DNA of 17,194 nt, taken from Terana coerulea (taxonomy: Eukaryota; Basidiomycota; Agaricomycetes; Polyporales; Phanerochaetaceae). Below the pieces are notes generated by a model, which was given only the letters and a program-made list of their open reading frames with translations, did not search any database and was not told where the DNA came from. Both the position numbers and the translations under genes were made by a program. The DNA is taken from NCBI GenBank assembly GCA_024811115.1, contig JAKOGH010000953.1:1-17194 (forward strand), written 5' to 3'. Below, piece by piece: positions 8,355 through 17,194 of the stretch; the stretch's first letter is position 1, and each line of letters begins with the position of its first letter.

Positions 8355-10118
8355 ATGCACCCAGCCTGGCTTATTACCGAAATAACAGAAAATATTATCA
8401 GCCATATTGAGCAAAGCGATGCGCAATTTGGATACAATAAGTCTTCCCGCGTACTCCTTCGGTTGGCCCTGACCTATCGTCTATTGTGCAAGCCAGCGTT
8501 GGATTCCTTGTGGAAATCTATCGAAGATATCCTCTGTTTTACGGGCTGCTTCAGCAAGACCTGTGAGTGGGTGGATTGCCGTGACTGGGGAAGTACGAGT
8601 GCCAACGAGTACCTCGTATGTCGCACCATTTGGCTATTCTCAGATTATTGTGGCTAAACCTATGACACTGTCGTTTGCCTGCTCATTTTTCCTATTGCAG
8701 GGCGTTGGAGGGCCTTCGACACCAAATGAACGCTCTCAGTTTCGCAGATACGCCGCTCGTGTGCGCTACCTCAGGCTGGAGATACCAGTACCGGCTGAGC
8801 CGTATGACTCGGAATTCTTGGACGTGCTCCTAGACAGCTTCCCCGATCCAAATCCACTGTTTCCCAATCTCCGCAGCCTCACATTTGACTCTTCTTTTGA
8901 CTACAACTACATCCGGCTCTTCGTCACACCATCCCTACAGGCTGTCTCTTGGAAGCACGAACCAGGGTTTGACTTCGCGCTGGTGTCACTCGTAGACGCG
9001 CTGCGAGAATCCAGCTATCAGCACTCTCTTGAGAAATTCACCATCTCTGAAAATATGCGATGCTCCGGGGAGGTTTCAACCGCGCTATCGAGATTATTTT
9101 CGTCCGGAAACCATCTTCGCGATGTCAACGTTGATGTCTTATCCGTGAACAACCTCGAGGCTCTCCTCCGTCTTCCTCATTTACAGATTCTCGCAACAAA
9201 TGTATGCGTTGACGTCGACTACGACGCCATGCGCAGTGCCCTTGGAGAAAAAATCCATGCTCGTGGCCTTTCCTCGCCTACATACTCTCAACCTGCGTCC
9301 CGCCGGCAAGTCTCACAGGCCCACCATCTCATTCCTCCAATCCATCTGTACCCTCATGCCTTCGCTTCGTCGCCTCACCCTCGACCATTCTCAACTGAGG
9401 AGAGATACAAGCCGAGGGAGAAAGGAAGAAGACGAGACATCTCGACCGATCAAGCAATTGTTTGGAGGCAATTGGATCACTGATCCAACTGCAGTATCTT
9501 TGCCTTGAAGGTTGCTACTCCTCCGATCCCAATAATATGGTGGATGACTATGCGCTTCCATCACTATTTTGTCTTAATCAACTCACGACGCTCGATTTGC
9601 GGCATCATTCCTGCTTGGTCACCAAGTCTCTATTGCGGGACATTGCATCGGCATGGCCCCACATGTGCGAACTCTACCTGGGAGGGTCTTCCGTCTCTCA
9701 GGGACGTTCTACGTCTGTGGATAAGCAAGCTCTTCCTATCCTCCAAGACCTACTTCCTCTAGCCTCTGGTTGCCCACAGCTCAAAATCCTTAGTGTCGCA
9801 GTTTACATACCGAAGACAGATGATGTTGATATGGCCATAGACCCTCCGACACCCACCGAATCCGCGCTGGAAACTTTGCACTTGATTCCGTTGAACTCAT
9901 CCAAGTTCAAGGGAGCGCCACACCCCAATGTTGCAATCTTTCTAGCCAACGTCTTCCCTCATGCTGAAGTCACTGGCGATTTTGCTCGCTCTACATCGCG
10001 GGAATTGTGCACTGAACTCAACTTCATGAAGAACCAAGTCCTGGCGTCACGTACGGAGCAGAACATGCAGCGGGAGTGTGCGGGCTCGGACGCTCCACAA
10101 GTGAGTGGACTCCACTAG
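8355..10118 (+). CDS. F-box-like / leucine-rich repeat protein, with two apparent frameshifts
   Basis: The ATG at 8355 begins MHPAWLITEITENIISHI, a typical F-box-like N-terminus of Agaricomycete proteins. It is followed by RVLLRLALTYRLLCKPALDS and LWKSI. An intron fits 8616-8700 (GTATGT...TTGCAG, 85 nt, phase 0, branch CTAAA), joining NEYL to GVGGPSTPNE. Exon 2 has the post-F-box pattern RYAARVRYLRLE and leucine-rich segments (LFPNLRSLTFD, FPRLHTLNLRP, MPSLRRLTLDHSQ, QLTTLDLRHHS, CPQLKILSVAVY). The frame must shift at about 9248-9253, an A6 run, and again between about 9400 and 9462, before an open run to the stop at 10116-10118. F-box proteins usually act as SCF ubiquitin-ligase substrate adaptors. 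This one is either a recent pseudogene or carries sequence indels. Confidence 0.85.
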
Positions 10119-10818
10119 ATTCATGCGCTAAGTATCGTCGATTCGTAGAACAACGCTGATTTGAGCTTGGCATCGTTAGGTCCGTCCCGTAATTTGGTGA
10201 GTCGCGTTGCGCTCTTGTATTGATTGCGGACGAAAGCCAGAACACGTCGCGCGGTAAATATTTCATCACAGTAGTGCTTCTGCGGACTCATTGAACTGGG
10301 GTCCTGGGTCAGTCTACACATATTCTACACATCCTCCCCAAATCTTCTAAATACAATCCACGACATCTCCTTCTGCCATGTATCTTGTATCTCGCAATTT
10401 ACCGTGCTTTTGCCACGTGAGTTTGTCTGCCGCTGTCACTGAAGATGCGTCTGAGGCTATGAATAGGCCGTGAAACGCAGGAGTTTGATTGCACGGACCC
10501 TGACTAATGTATACTGGCTTATGTCAAAGAAGTATGCAGCCTACAGACTCATGATATGGACGACGCAACAATGAGCAGCACACGTCCGTTCACATTGCCC
10601 GAATAATTCCAGACGCAGCGGAAACCGCTGCTGCATTTGATTCCTTACAGCGTCATGGTCCAGGGCTGGTTCTGACACGATAGCGTAAGCCAGCTCAAAA
10701 CCAACGCGGAAGGGTGATCTGTAGTAGAGGAGAATGCTCGACTGAATAAGGCGATATACGGATAGACAACCTGGACGTGTACTATACAGTACACTCTCAT
10801 CCTGAGGGAGAAAGGAAA
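10119..10818. other. Intergenic stretch between the F-box and UTP25 3' ends
   Basis: About 700 bp between two convergent genes. A minus-strand open stretch at 10121-10321 contains charged residues (CDEIFTARRVLAFVRNQYKS) and could be a leftover coding piece, but no start context, splice signals or family support it. No tRNA, repeat or clear poly(A) signal was recognised. Confidence 0.4.
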
Positions 10819-13368
10819 CTACAGGCTAGTACGCTTGATAAGCTCAACAACGCCTTCTGTACCTGCTATCCTCTCTAGTCGCATGTAGTCATAGCGCGAA
10901 TAGAGGATACGGCATGTGACGTCTCCAGGCTCGACGCCTTCATCGAGGAAAGGGTACGACAGCAGTTCGGTGTAGAACTGAGGGTGGTCTGGTGGGGCGT
11001 AGAACACCAGATTGCGGATTCCACGGATTTTGTAGCTGTACTCCGGGGTCAGCATCTCTATAGGACGACGGATGGAGACGCTCAATCGTACCGGCGGAAG
11101 AAGTGAAAGCGCTCGCTGATCAGAAGGAAGGACTTCTTGCCGCTGAAGAAGGCGTGGCGGGCTCGGGAGATATCCTGGTTGAAGAATATCTGAAATGATT
11201 GTTGAAGATAGCCGAATTTCGCGAGGAAGAGAACGTACTCAGAGAGGACAGCGAAGGACACGCCCCGCGGTTTTGCGGAAATAGTTGTGCACCCTGATGA
11301 AGTCAAACGACGACGGAATGAAGACTACCGTCTGGGTACTCTGCACTGCCGATTTGAGGATCGAAGGGAGTAACTGAGAAGGTTTGTCAGAGTTTACGAG
11401 CTGTACGAGTGAGGCACGCTAGTTACCTGAGTGGTGAAATGCTGGAAGCGCTTATCTGCCTCGTCCTTCGGGCTGACACAATCATACTGTACGAAACTCT
11501 GCCGACGATCGCAAGGACGGGAGTGAGCATGTGGCGACATTCAGGTACACGCTGGTCATCATGGACCCACCTGGTCAACGCCTTCTGGAATGGGCACGGG
11601 TTGCCAGCGACGGTCCGTCCTGATCTTGCCTGCCACGTTCATGAGAGTGTTATTAAACAGAGCACGCGTTTCGGGAGTTTCGTATGCCGAGAATAGGACT
11701 GTTTGGCGGAGGAAGGCCGCACTGAACAGGTGCTATGTTAGTGCATTCTCCCACAAGGGTCGAAGAGCAACTCACTGTCCGTCAAGGTACCAAGGTTTGA
11801 TACGTGAGAAGTCGACGTCGTGTGATTCCTTGGGAAGCTTGTTTAAATGCGACAGCACAAACTGAACGTCACATAAGTCAATGTGAAGCTCTAACTTCAC
11901 ATCCATATGGAAACGTACTTGGGCGTGTTCCCAATTTTGCATGGTCAGGGCGTCCATCTGGTCCACAATCAGGATTTCGATTGACGACAAAAAGTCCGCA
12001 TTCCTGAAAATCATTAAATATGAGCAGGGTATTTCTTTCCAGACACTAGGATCGCGCGTACTTCTCCTTCTCGATGGACATCCTCAATCCCAAAGGACTG
12101 GCCAAGATCACATCGCACGCGTAGAAGTCTGCGAAGAGCTTCACGCTCTTTCTCGTCAACTTGACTCCCACCCTAAAGCTGTCGTCGACGTTGCCCTTGA
12201 ACATCTCCTACGTGATCTGCTGGGTACGTCCCTGGTTCCGCGGCAGCTAGCTTGTCCACGCTCCCAGGTGGTAAGCCGTACTCGGATTCGAAACGTCCGC
12301 GATTCTCGACTTGGAACTCCGGAGAAGGTGTGTGAGATATCAAAGCCGACACCCAATGGCGTGCGAAGGATCGGAATGGAAGGAGAATGAGGACGGAGGG
12401 GCGGGTGAAACCTTGATCGTGGACGTCTTCTGGCGTAGGTGCATCCGACTTTTTAGCATGCGCTATTCGCTCGTTGTTCTTGAGCACACGTCTACGCTTT
12501 CTGGATATTGTGGTTCAGAACAGCCTCAACAGAAATATGATTTGCGCTCACTTGGTGATATGGTTTAGCGCATGCAAGGCAGTAGCCTCTCTCAAGCTTC
12601 GCTGATTTTCCAAAGGTGTACGGGTGATACAAAGATCCCTGTTCGTTGATAGCACACCAAGGATGTCGTTCTGTAGGGTAGCAAGTTCTATGAAGCTGGA
12701 TTGAGCCAGAGCTCGGGCGAAGCATTCTGTACCACGGACAAACCTGTCGGTAGCTTGGCCTGACTATGCTGAAATGGTTTCCGCAATCTATCCAAAATCT
12801 AAATGACCCATAAGCAAGGAAAATGGGACGGGCAAGTGCAGGCGTACCGCAGGCTTGACTTCCCGCTTGTCTGTCGATACAGCGCCAGAACCCGGCCTCA
12901 GGGTAATAATCCACTGCACCGCCTAGCTTGCCATAATGTGCTCTCCTAGTCTTCCACGCTTTCTTTTCCACGCACTGACGTGTTTCTTCTGAAAGGTCCG
13001 ACGAATTGGGGCCAAAATGGGCTTCGTATGGGTCACTTGGACTGTCTGGCACTCTGTTAGGCCAGCCATGTCCATGCCGCGGTCAGAGTAAACGCACCGA
13101 GGGAAGTATCATCCTCAGGTTCGGCTTCAGCCACGGCACTAGCGTCCGTGATAGCAGCTGTCTCGCCATCTTGCTTGTGAGACTCCTCTATGGCATCCTC
13201 CTGCTCGTTCGCTTGGGCTTCTCCAAACTGGACGTTCCGCCGCTTGTTGAGCTTTTCCGTCGCACGACTATCGTCCAGAATCCATTTTCGTTTTCCGGCC
13301 TTTGTAGCGGATACGTTTAGGAGTGTCAAAAGCTGGGTGGTTGCTTCGTGTCCGCGGTCAACAGCCAT
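10819..13368 (-). CDS. UTP25: UTP25 homologue (U3 snoRNA-associated protein 25), 11 exons, several frame breaks
   Basis: UTP25 is a nucleolar small-subunit processome protein, related to DEAD-box helicases but lacking their motifs, needed for 18S rRNA maturation. Exon 1 starts at 13368 ([16 protein letters not shown]), followed by [143 protein letters not shown] and [20 protein letters not shown], ending LIKRTSL. Introns placed by frame: 13052-13097, 12769-12847, 12501-12551, 12004-12061, 11862-11918, 11722-11775, 11499-11570, 11374-11426, about 11190-11238 and 11036-11091. Frame breaks remain near 12891, 12717-12725, 12206-12211 and 11263-11266. A fifth near 11185 is avoided if a weak donor at 11235 is used. 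The gene is either a decayed copy or hit by sequence errors. Confidence 0.93.
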
Positions 13369-13663
13369 AGAGGAGGTTAGCAGTCGGAAGGTGGTAAATT
13401 ACAAAAAGTGCAAAAGGCAAGTGCATCAATTCCCTCCCGGCGTTTTTGCACGTGGATCTCGCGTGGGCGGTTCGAGCATCCGGTGCTCGTCCCGACTCAC
13501 CGTATTTTGGAAACTTGCCTTCACACCGCCATCTCCCTCCGGTGAACCCTGGCACACCCCGCGTCGACTCGCATCTCATCTGTTCACATTCTTGTTGCTT
13601 GGTATTGTGCAAAACTATCTCTTCGTCAAGTCCTTTCTTGGCTGCATCGTCCAGAACGCCAGT
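13369..13663. other. Short intergenic region between GST stop and UTP25 start
   Basis: About 295 bp separate the GST stop from the UTP25 ATG in the same (minus) direction. It should hold the GST 3' UTR and the UTP25 promoter. No TATA box or other motif was recognised. The plus-strand open frames across it look incidental. Confidence 0.5.
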
Positions 13664-14632
13664 TCACTCCTCAGCATCTAACTCTTCGTAATGCCGGAAT
13701 ATACCCATGCTGTACTTCTTCCTCCTTCCACTGACGAGATACTCCTTGATTCCTGGCTCATTTTCGACGCGGTCTTTAAGGGCGAAGACATTAGTGTATT
13801 CCCCGCTTTTCTTCAGTGCCTCGATGCGTTTGGGGAAGGCAAAGCTTACACCGTCCAAGACCTCGAAAGCAAGCGGCAAATGAGTGCCTATACGCGGCCG
13901 TAAGATGGCTGTCGATCTCACCTGGAAGAGGACCAAGTCTGCCGTCGTTGTTGTCGACCCAAACAAGTATGTGCCACCATTGTTCTTGGCCTCCGGGTTT
14001 GTGGTCAGGACGGTCTGGAAGTACTTCAAGAACTTGGGTAGGCGGTTCGCACGGTAAGATTTTGCCTTGGCGATGGCTTCCTCCTTCTGGTTCTCATAAT
14101 AGTCTTCCACAGCGATGGGATGGTGAGTATCGTGCGTCTAAGATACCTGCCGTTAGTTGCGTATGATAACACTGGTCATGGCAACTCGCCTCATTGTTCA
14201 AATCAAGAGCCGTCAGCACCAGCTGGTTTACGACACTCCTGGTCTCCTCTGCGTCCTCGCCTTCCTTCTTCCCTGCCAGCCCCAGCTTTGGCGCGATGTG
14301 GTTCAGAATGGCCGGCGTCTGCGAGAGTATACGCCCGGACGGCAACTTCAGCGCGGGCGGCGCGAATGCATGAGGGTGTCCACTCTTTGCTGGGTCCGTG
14401 ATCGACGGTACAAGCGTTTTGGGCTCGTTTTGCTCAACGTAGGGGACGCCGGCATACTCGAAAGCTAGACGGACGTGTTCACCACGGCCTGGGATACCGG
14501 GCCACTGATACGACGGCCGAACGTCAGCACGTAAAAGTCTCAACAAGCTGAAGCACGAACATAATAGAGAACATAGTCTTCCTTCTTCTGTCTCTTCGCG
14601 GCGGGTTCGCTGGCGGGTTCGACGGATGACAT
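13664..14632 (-). CDS. Glutathione S-transferase, sigma/alpha-like, four exons
   Basis: The spliced frame gives about 266 residues with no break. Start at 14632 (MSSVEPASEPAAKRQKKEDY). The thioredoxin-like GST N-domain follows: VLYYWPGIPGRGEHVRLAFE, then ALKLPSGRILSQTPAILNHI, which fits the SQ(S/T)..I glutathione-binding segment. The helical C-domain includes DLNNETHDTHHPIA, FLKYFQTVLTTNPEAKNN, TTADLVLFQV and YSMGIFRHYEELD. Exons: 14632-14561, 14504-14190, 14137-13922 and 13861-13664. Introns are 56, 52 and 60 nt; the second uses a GC donor. The protein would conjugate glutathione to electrophiles, probably in the cytosol. KRQKK near the N-terminus could be a weak nuclear signal. The same frame is open upstream of this ATG but holds no other ATG before a TATA box. 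Confidence 0.93.
14138..14189 (-). other. GC-AG intron in the GST gene
   Basis: On the minus strand the intron runs GCGAGT...CTTAG (52 nt) with a branch-point-like CAACTAAC. Removing it joins ...DLNNE to THDTHHPIA in frame, the sequence expected of this GST family. Reading through instead gives an off-family tail. No GT donor nearby preserves the frame. Confidence 0.8.
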
Positions 14633-14719
14633 TCTGCGGGATACGCTGTGAGCGAACGGGGTGAGTGAGAACGGTCCTCGTGAGCTCAGCCACCCCCTTA
14701 TAACTGATGATGACTTCAA

Positions 14720-14725
14720 TTTATA
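14720..14725 (-). promoter_or_regulatory. TATA box upstream of the GST gene
   Basis: The minus strand reads CTCTATAAATTG, placing TATAAA about 88 bp before the GST ATG. Transcription starting some 30 bases downstream would leave a leader of roughly 50-60 nt, reasonable for a fungal gene. It also argues that the ATG at 14632 is the true start. Confidence 0.55.
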
Positions 14726-14749
14726 GAGAGAAGTCGTAGGAGCAGGCAA

Positions 14750-15099
14750 ATGGTCTCTGCCGACGCTCTCATGCTCACCAAAACTGTATCACTGCGATTT
14801 GTCACCGTAATGACGTCACGGGTATACCTTGTGCTGCGTCGCTCAGGGCTGATGCGCCTGTGTGTCCAGTGACACCCACCACCACCCAGTCGTGTCCAGA
14901 GGGCTTGGCACTGCCGGCGGCAGCTGCCACATTGCCTGCTAATCTTCTCTGTTACCTTTAGCACTATCTGAACGCATTTGATGAAGAACAACCTCCCAGA
15001 AGGATATTGGAGTGCTCCGTTAGCTTGATAGTCGTATACACAACAGTCAGCCTGTTGATCCTCGATGTTGAAGAAGTTTTTTAACAGTCGGCCAGGCTG
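14750..15099. other. No recognisable gene; GST upstream region
   Basis: About 350 bp upstream of the GST promoter. Open frames here are short and in poor context. It includes a TGACGTCA palindrome (14810-14817) that could bind a bZIP/CREB-type factor. That is suggestive upstream of a stress-related GST but unproven. Confidence 0.35.
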
Positions 15100-15339
15100 T
15101 AACCCGGTGATCTACAATCCTCAGTGTCGCTGAGCGGACATGTTTTTATAGGTATGTTTCTCTTTCCGTCGTGAGTGATACAAGTAATGAATTGATTAAT
15201 TTTAGGCTACCTCTCAGCGGATCCGCAATGCACGCGAGGCGGGAGGATAGGTCTGACCTTCGTCCTTGCATCTTCCACTCTCGGCTGTCTAGCGTTGCTT
15301 CTTAAAGCCATCATTGGCAACGTCGATCATCATTGCTAG
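15100..15339 (+). other. Possible 3' end of a small membrane-protein gene; weak
   Basis: An intron-like sequence lies at 15152-15205 (GTATGT...ATTTTAG, 54 nt, with a TTGATTAAT branch-like motif). Splicing joins LSGHVFI to GYLSADPQCTRGG and then GLTFVLASSTLGCLALLLKA, a plausible transmembrane helix, with a stop at 15337-15339. Upstream the frame meets a TAA at about 15102 with no ATG between, so another exon would be needed and none was found. It could be the tail of a membrane protein or chance. Confidence 0.25.
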
Positions 15340-16399
15340 TTGTGCATCCGCTTTCCGCTTTTCTGCTCAATGGTTTGCGAAGTGGATGCTATTGGAGCGT
15401 ACAAAGTAAGTTTTTCAGTGGTCGACTTTCTGTGCAAGTATAATACTTGAGGCAGGTTCCCACACGAGTGCAAGTTTATCAGTAAAGACGGACGACGGTA
15501 CCGTGCAAGTGAGCGATCGCCTCCCGCTCTGGCCAATAGGCTAGCGTACGGTAAATCACCTTAAGCGTTGAAAGGCATGCGCGAGCTAATTTTTGTCGAC
15601 ATGTCAGGAATTAGAGGAGCCGCAGACGCTGCGCAAGTTCGGACCGCAGATCCTTCGCTTAGACACCATCTGTGCGGCAGCTGTGCCGCCTTATGGAATG
15701 TGCGAATATCGGAAGCTCTTTGCACCGGGCACCCCCAGTTCATGAGGGAGCCAGGCCCAAGCATCCTGACGGCACTGTAGCTTCGGTGACCCGCCGCCCC
15801 CTGCCAAAATGTGGTCTAACGATCCGGTAATGCAAGGCAGTCGGGCTACGTCTTGCGCTGTAGGCTGGCATATATTCTGATTTGTGTCGGCCCATGCCTG
15901 CGTCTGTGTCAGACCGTTCACGAAGAGTGCGCTGCGAATGCAAATTCCCGATGGGATGGTTATGCAATGCCTAGCTGCGGTCTCCGGAAACCGGCCGAGC
16001 ATCAAGCGCTTTTGGTGTAGCGCCGCCGCAGAGTCTGGCATTGCGAATCGCTATCCTCGATAATCGGCTGAGGTACCGGTCCCAGGTATGTAGGTTAGTC
16101 ACTCTGCTCTCCAGGATAGTTGCCCATTACTACCCTCTTAGCTTCATATACTCGAGGGCAAGGGCTAATTCGAGCCTAATCCCGTGAAGTCAACAGAGGT
16201 TCGACGACTTTGACTCTTGAGCATACAGGAGGACCGAGTAGGTCTCTGCAGCGTCCGACGCGAGTCGGACCGCAAAGCACGTTTGTCATGGTGCTGCATG
16301 TCGTACACGGTGTTCTCACATTCTGCAACGTCCGCCGAGAGCTTGTCTTACGCGCAATCTAAAAGCGCAGATTGATTGCTGCTGTGAGCTGTCCGAAGT
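15340..16399. other. About 1 kb without a supported gene
   Basis: Overlapping open frames on both strands (for example 15561-16041 minus) show no recognisable domain, splice pattern or start context. No repeat ends, tRNA or poly(A) signal were seen. It may hold upstream exons of the weak gene model that follows. Confidence 0.4.
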
Positions 16400-17009
16400 A
16401 TGGTGGCGGCAGGTTCCCGATGGATACAATGCGGTTCGGCAACTCTAGAAGTCTCAGTTCGAGTGAGTTCGCGGTTCGATCCTGGGAACGGCGCTGTTCA
16501 CCCTGTCAGTTTGAACCCTTCCACGGGCCTGCTCGAGGAAAGAAGCCGCCTCCATTCATACCATCATCACTGTCCGTCCCGTATGAAGCGGTGGTGGGAT
16601 AGCTACACGTGGAGAAATTATCTCATCGCGCACGCCAGTGAGTACGCCGCTACCCCTATTTAGCTCGAACTTTCCAGGCGACTGAGCATACGACATGACC
16701 TAGGGGGAGCGTTACGTCAAAGTTACAGGACAGTGCTACCATGATGTCGACGAACGCTGAACTATTCTACAGGCAAGCAGTTGATGCCGCCGCGGAGTTT
16801 GTTTGGAGTAAATCTTACTGATAAGATGCCGTGGGATGTGAGTGCTTTCCGCACACGACGGACCCGCGCTAGTGATCGTCATTTTCTGGCAGGCTAACTT
16901 GGACATAGGGGGCACGGCCAAATTAGCATCGCCATTGAGGGAGCCTGTTAAAGGCATGCCGCAACGCAGGAAAACTTCTTTTCTCGCTACATACGCCAGC
17001 GCGACGTAG
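16400..17009 (+). CDS. Possible three-exon gene of unknown function, start uncertain
   Basis: Three open segments join without frame loss using canonical splice sites. The first segment (16400-16637) ends with WWDSYTWRNYLIAHA. An intron fits 16638-16772 (GTGAGT...CTACAG, 135 nt). Segment 16773-16837 reads KQLMPPRSLFGVNLTDKMPW. A second intron fits 16838-16892 (GTGAGT...TGGCAG, 55 nt). The last segment, 16893-17009, reads NLDIGGTAKLASPLREPVKG... and stops at 17007-17009. I do not recognise the product. The ATG at 16400 is only the first in the frame. A possible further intron near 16458-16510 would put the sequence after it in a different frame (FEPFHGPARGKKPPPFIPSS) and is incompatible with this model. 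The model rests on splice and phase agreement alone. Confidence 0.35.
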
Positions 17010-17194
17010 AACAACGATTCGGGGTGCGAGTCTGTTTCCGCCGGTCAGCCTTCCAGCTCAGATACAAAATAATAAATATATTGATTGACGGCCTGTAAAA
17101 TCAGGTTCTAACGTGGAACACGATGCATCGTCGCGTCTCGTTATAGGCAAATATCATCTGAGGTGAACGGGGCTGTGAACCCGTGGTTCAGCAC

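Noticed and set aside
10121..10321. Minus-strand charged ORF as a separate gene
   Set aside because: It looks somewhat protein-like but has no family match, no splice links and sits just after the F-box stop, so evidence is too thin.
14633..14749. Mitochondrial targeting extension of the GST
   Set aside because: The upstream frame is Ser/Arg-rich and open but has no ATG, and a TATA box lies inside it.
15561..16041. Overlapping open frames on both strands as a gene
   Set aside because: No domain, no splice pattern and no start context; the two strands are equally open.
16480..16520. tRNA-like GGTTCGATCCTGGG motif
   Set aside because: The T-loop-like sequence lacks a pairing T-stem, and no acceptor or anticodon arm could be drawn around it.
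1..17194. CRISPR array, operon or phage-type defence system
   Set aside because: The sequence is plainly eukaryotic (spliceosomal introns, F-box, UTP25, copia) and no spaced direct repeats were seen.

Overview
The window looks like a gene-dense, transposon-scarred stretch of a basidiomycete genome, most likely Agaricomycetes. The evidence is short introns of 46-85 nt with a visible CTAAC-type branch point in places, an F-box/leucine-rich protein beginning MHPAWLITEI, a MYND-finger protein of the type common in mushrooms and polypores, and a Ty1/copia element using an initiator-tRNA half primer. No rRNA, tRNA or CRISPR was seen.

Layout. 1-5356 is the 5' part of a minus-strand Ty1/copia retrotransposon: 5' LTR (about 4592-5356), primer binding site (4580-4591), Gag, a coiled-coil region, protease/pre-integrase, integrase, linker, and the first part of reverse transcriptase running off the left edge. 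It is riddled with frameshifts and stops. 5357-7909 is the C-terminal half of a plus-strand MYND-finger gene. Its N-terminal half should lie left of the copia element, outside the window. The gene is also interrupted by a 675-bp hAT-like MITE (6889-7563) with a perfect 8-bp target duplication. 8355-10118 is a plus-strand F-box-like gene with one intron and two apparent frameshifts. 10819-13368 (minus) is an 11-exon homologue of UTP25, a ribosome-biogenesis factor, recognisable over its whole length but carrying four or five frame breaks. 13664-14632 (minus) is an intact four-exon glutathione S-transferase gene with a GC-AG intron. 14750-17194 is poor in recognisable genes; two weak plus-strand models are given (about 15100-15339 and 16400-17009).

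The genes do not form an evident pathway. The main story is two transposons of different classes in one host gene, plus reading-frame decay in three neighbouring genes while the GST stays open. The UTP25 breaks may be real, making a non-functional copy, or sequence indels; several lie in short homopolymers.

Limits: family calls rest on motif recognition by eye, and splice sites were placed by reading-frame continuity and GT/GC...AG signals. No search was run.
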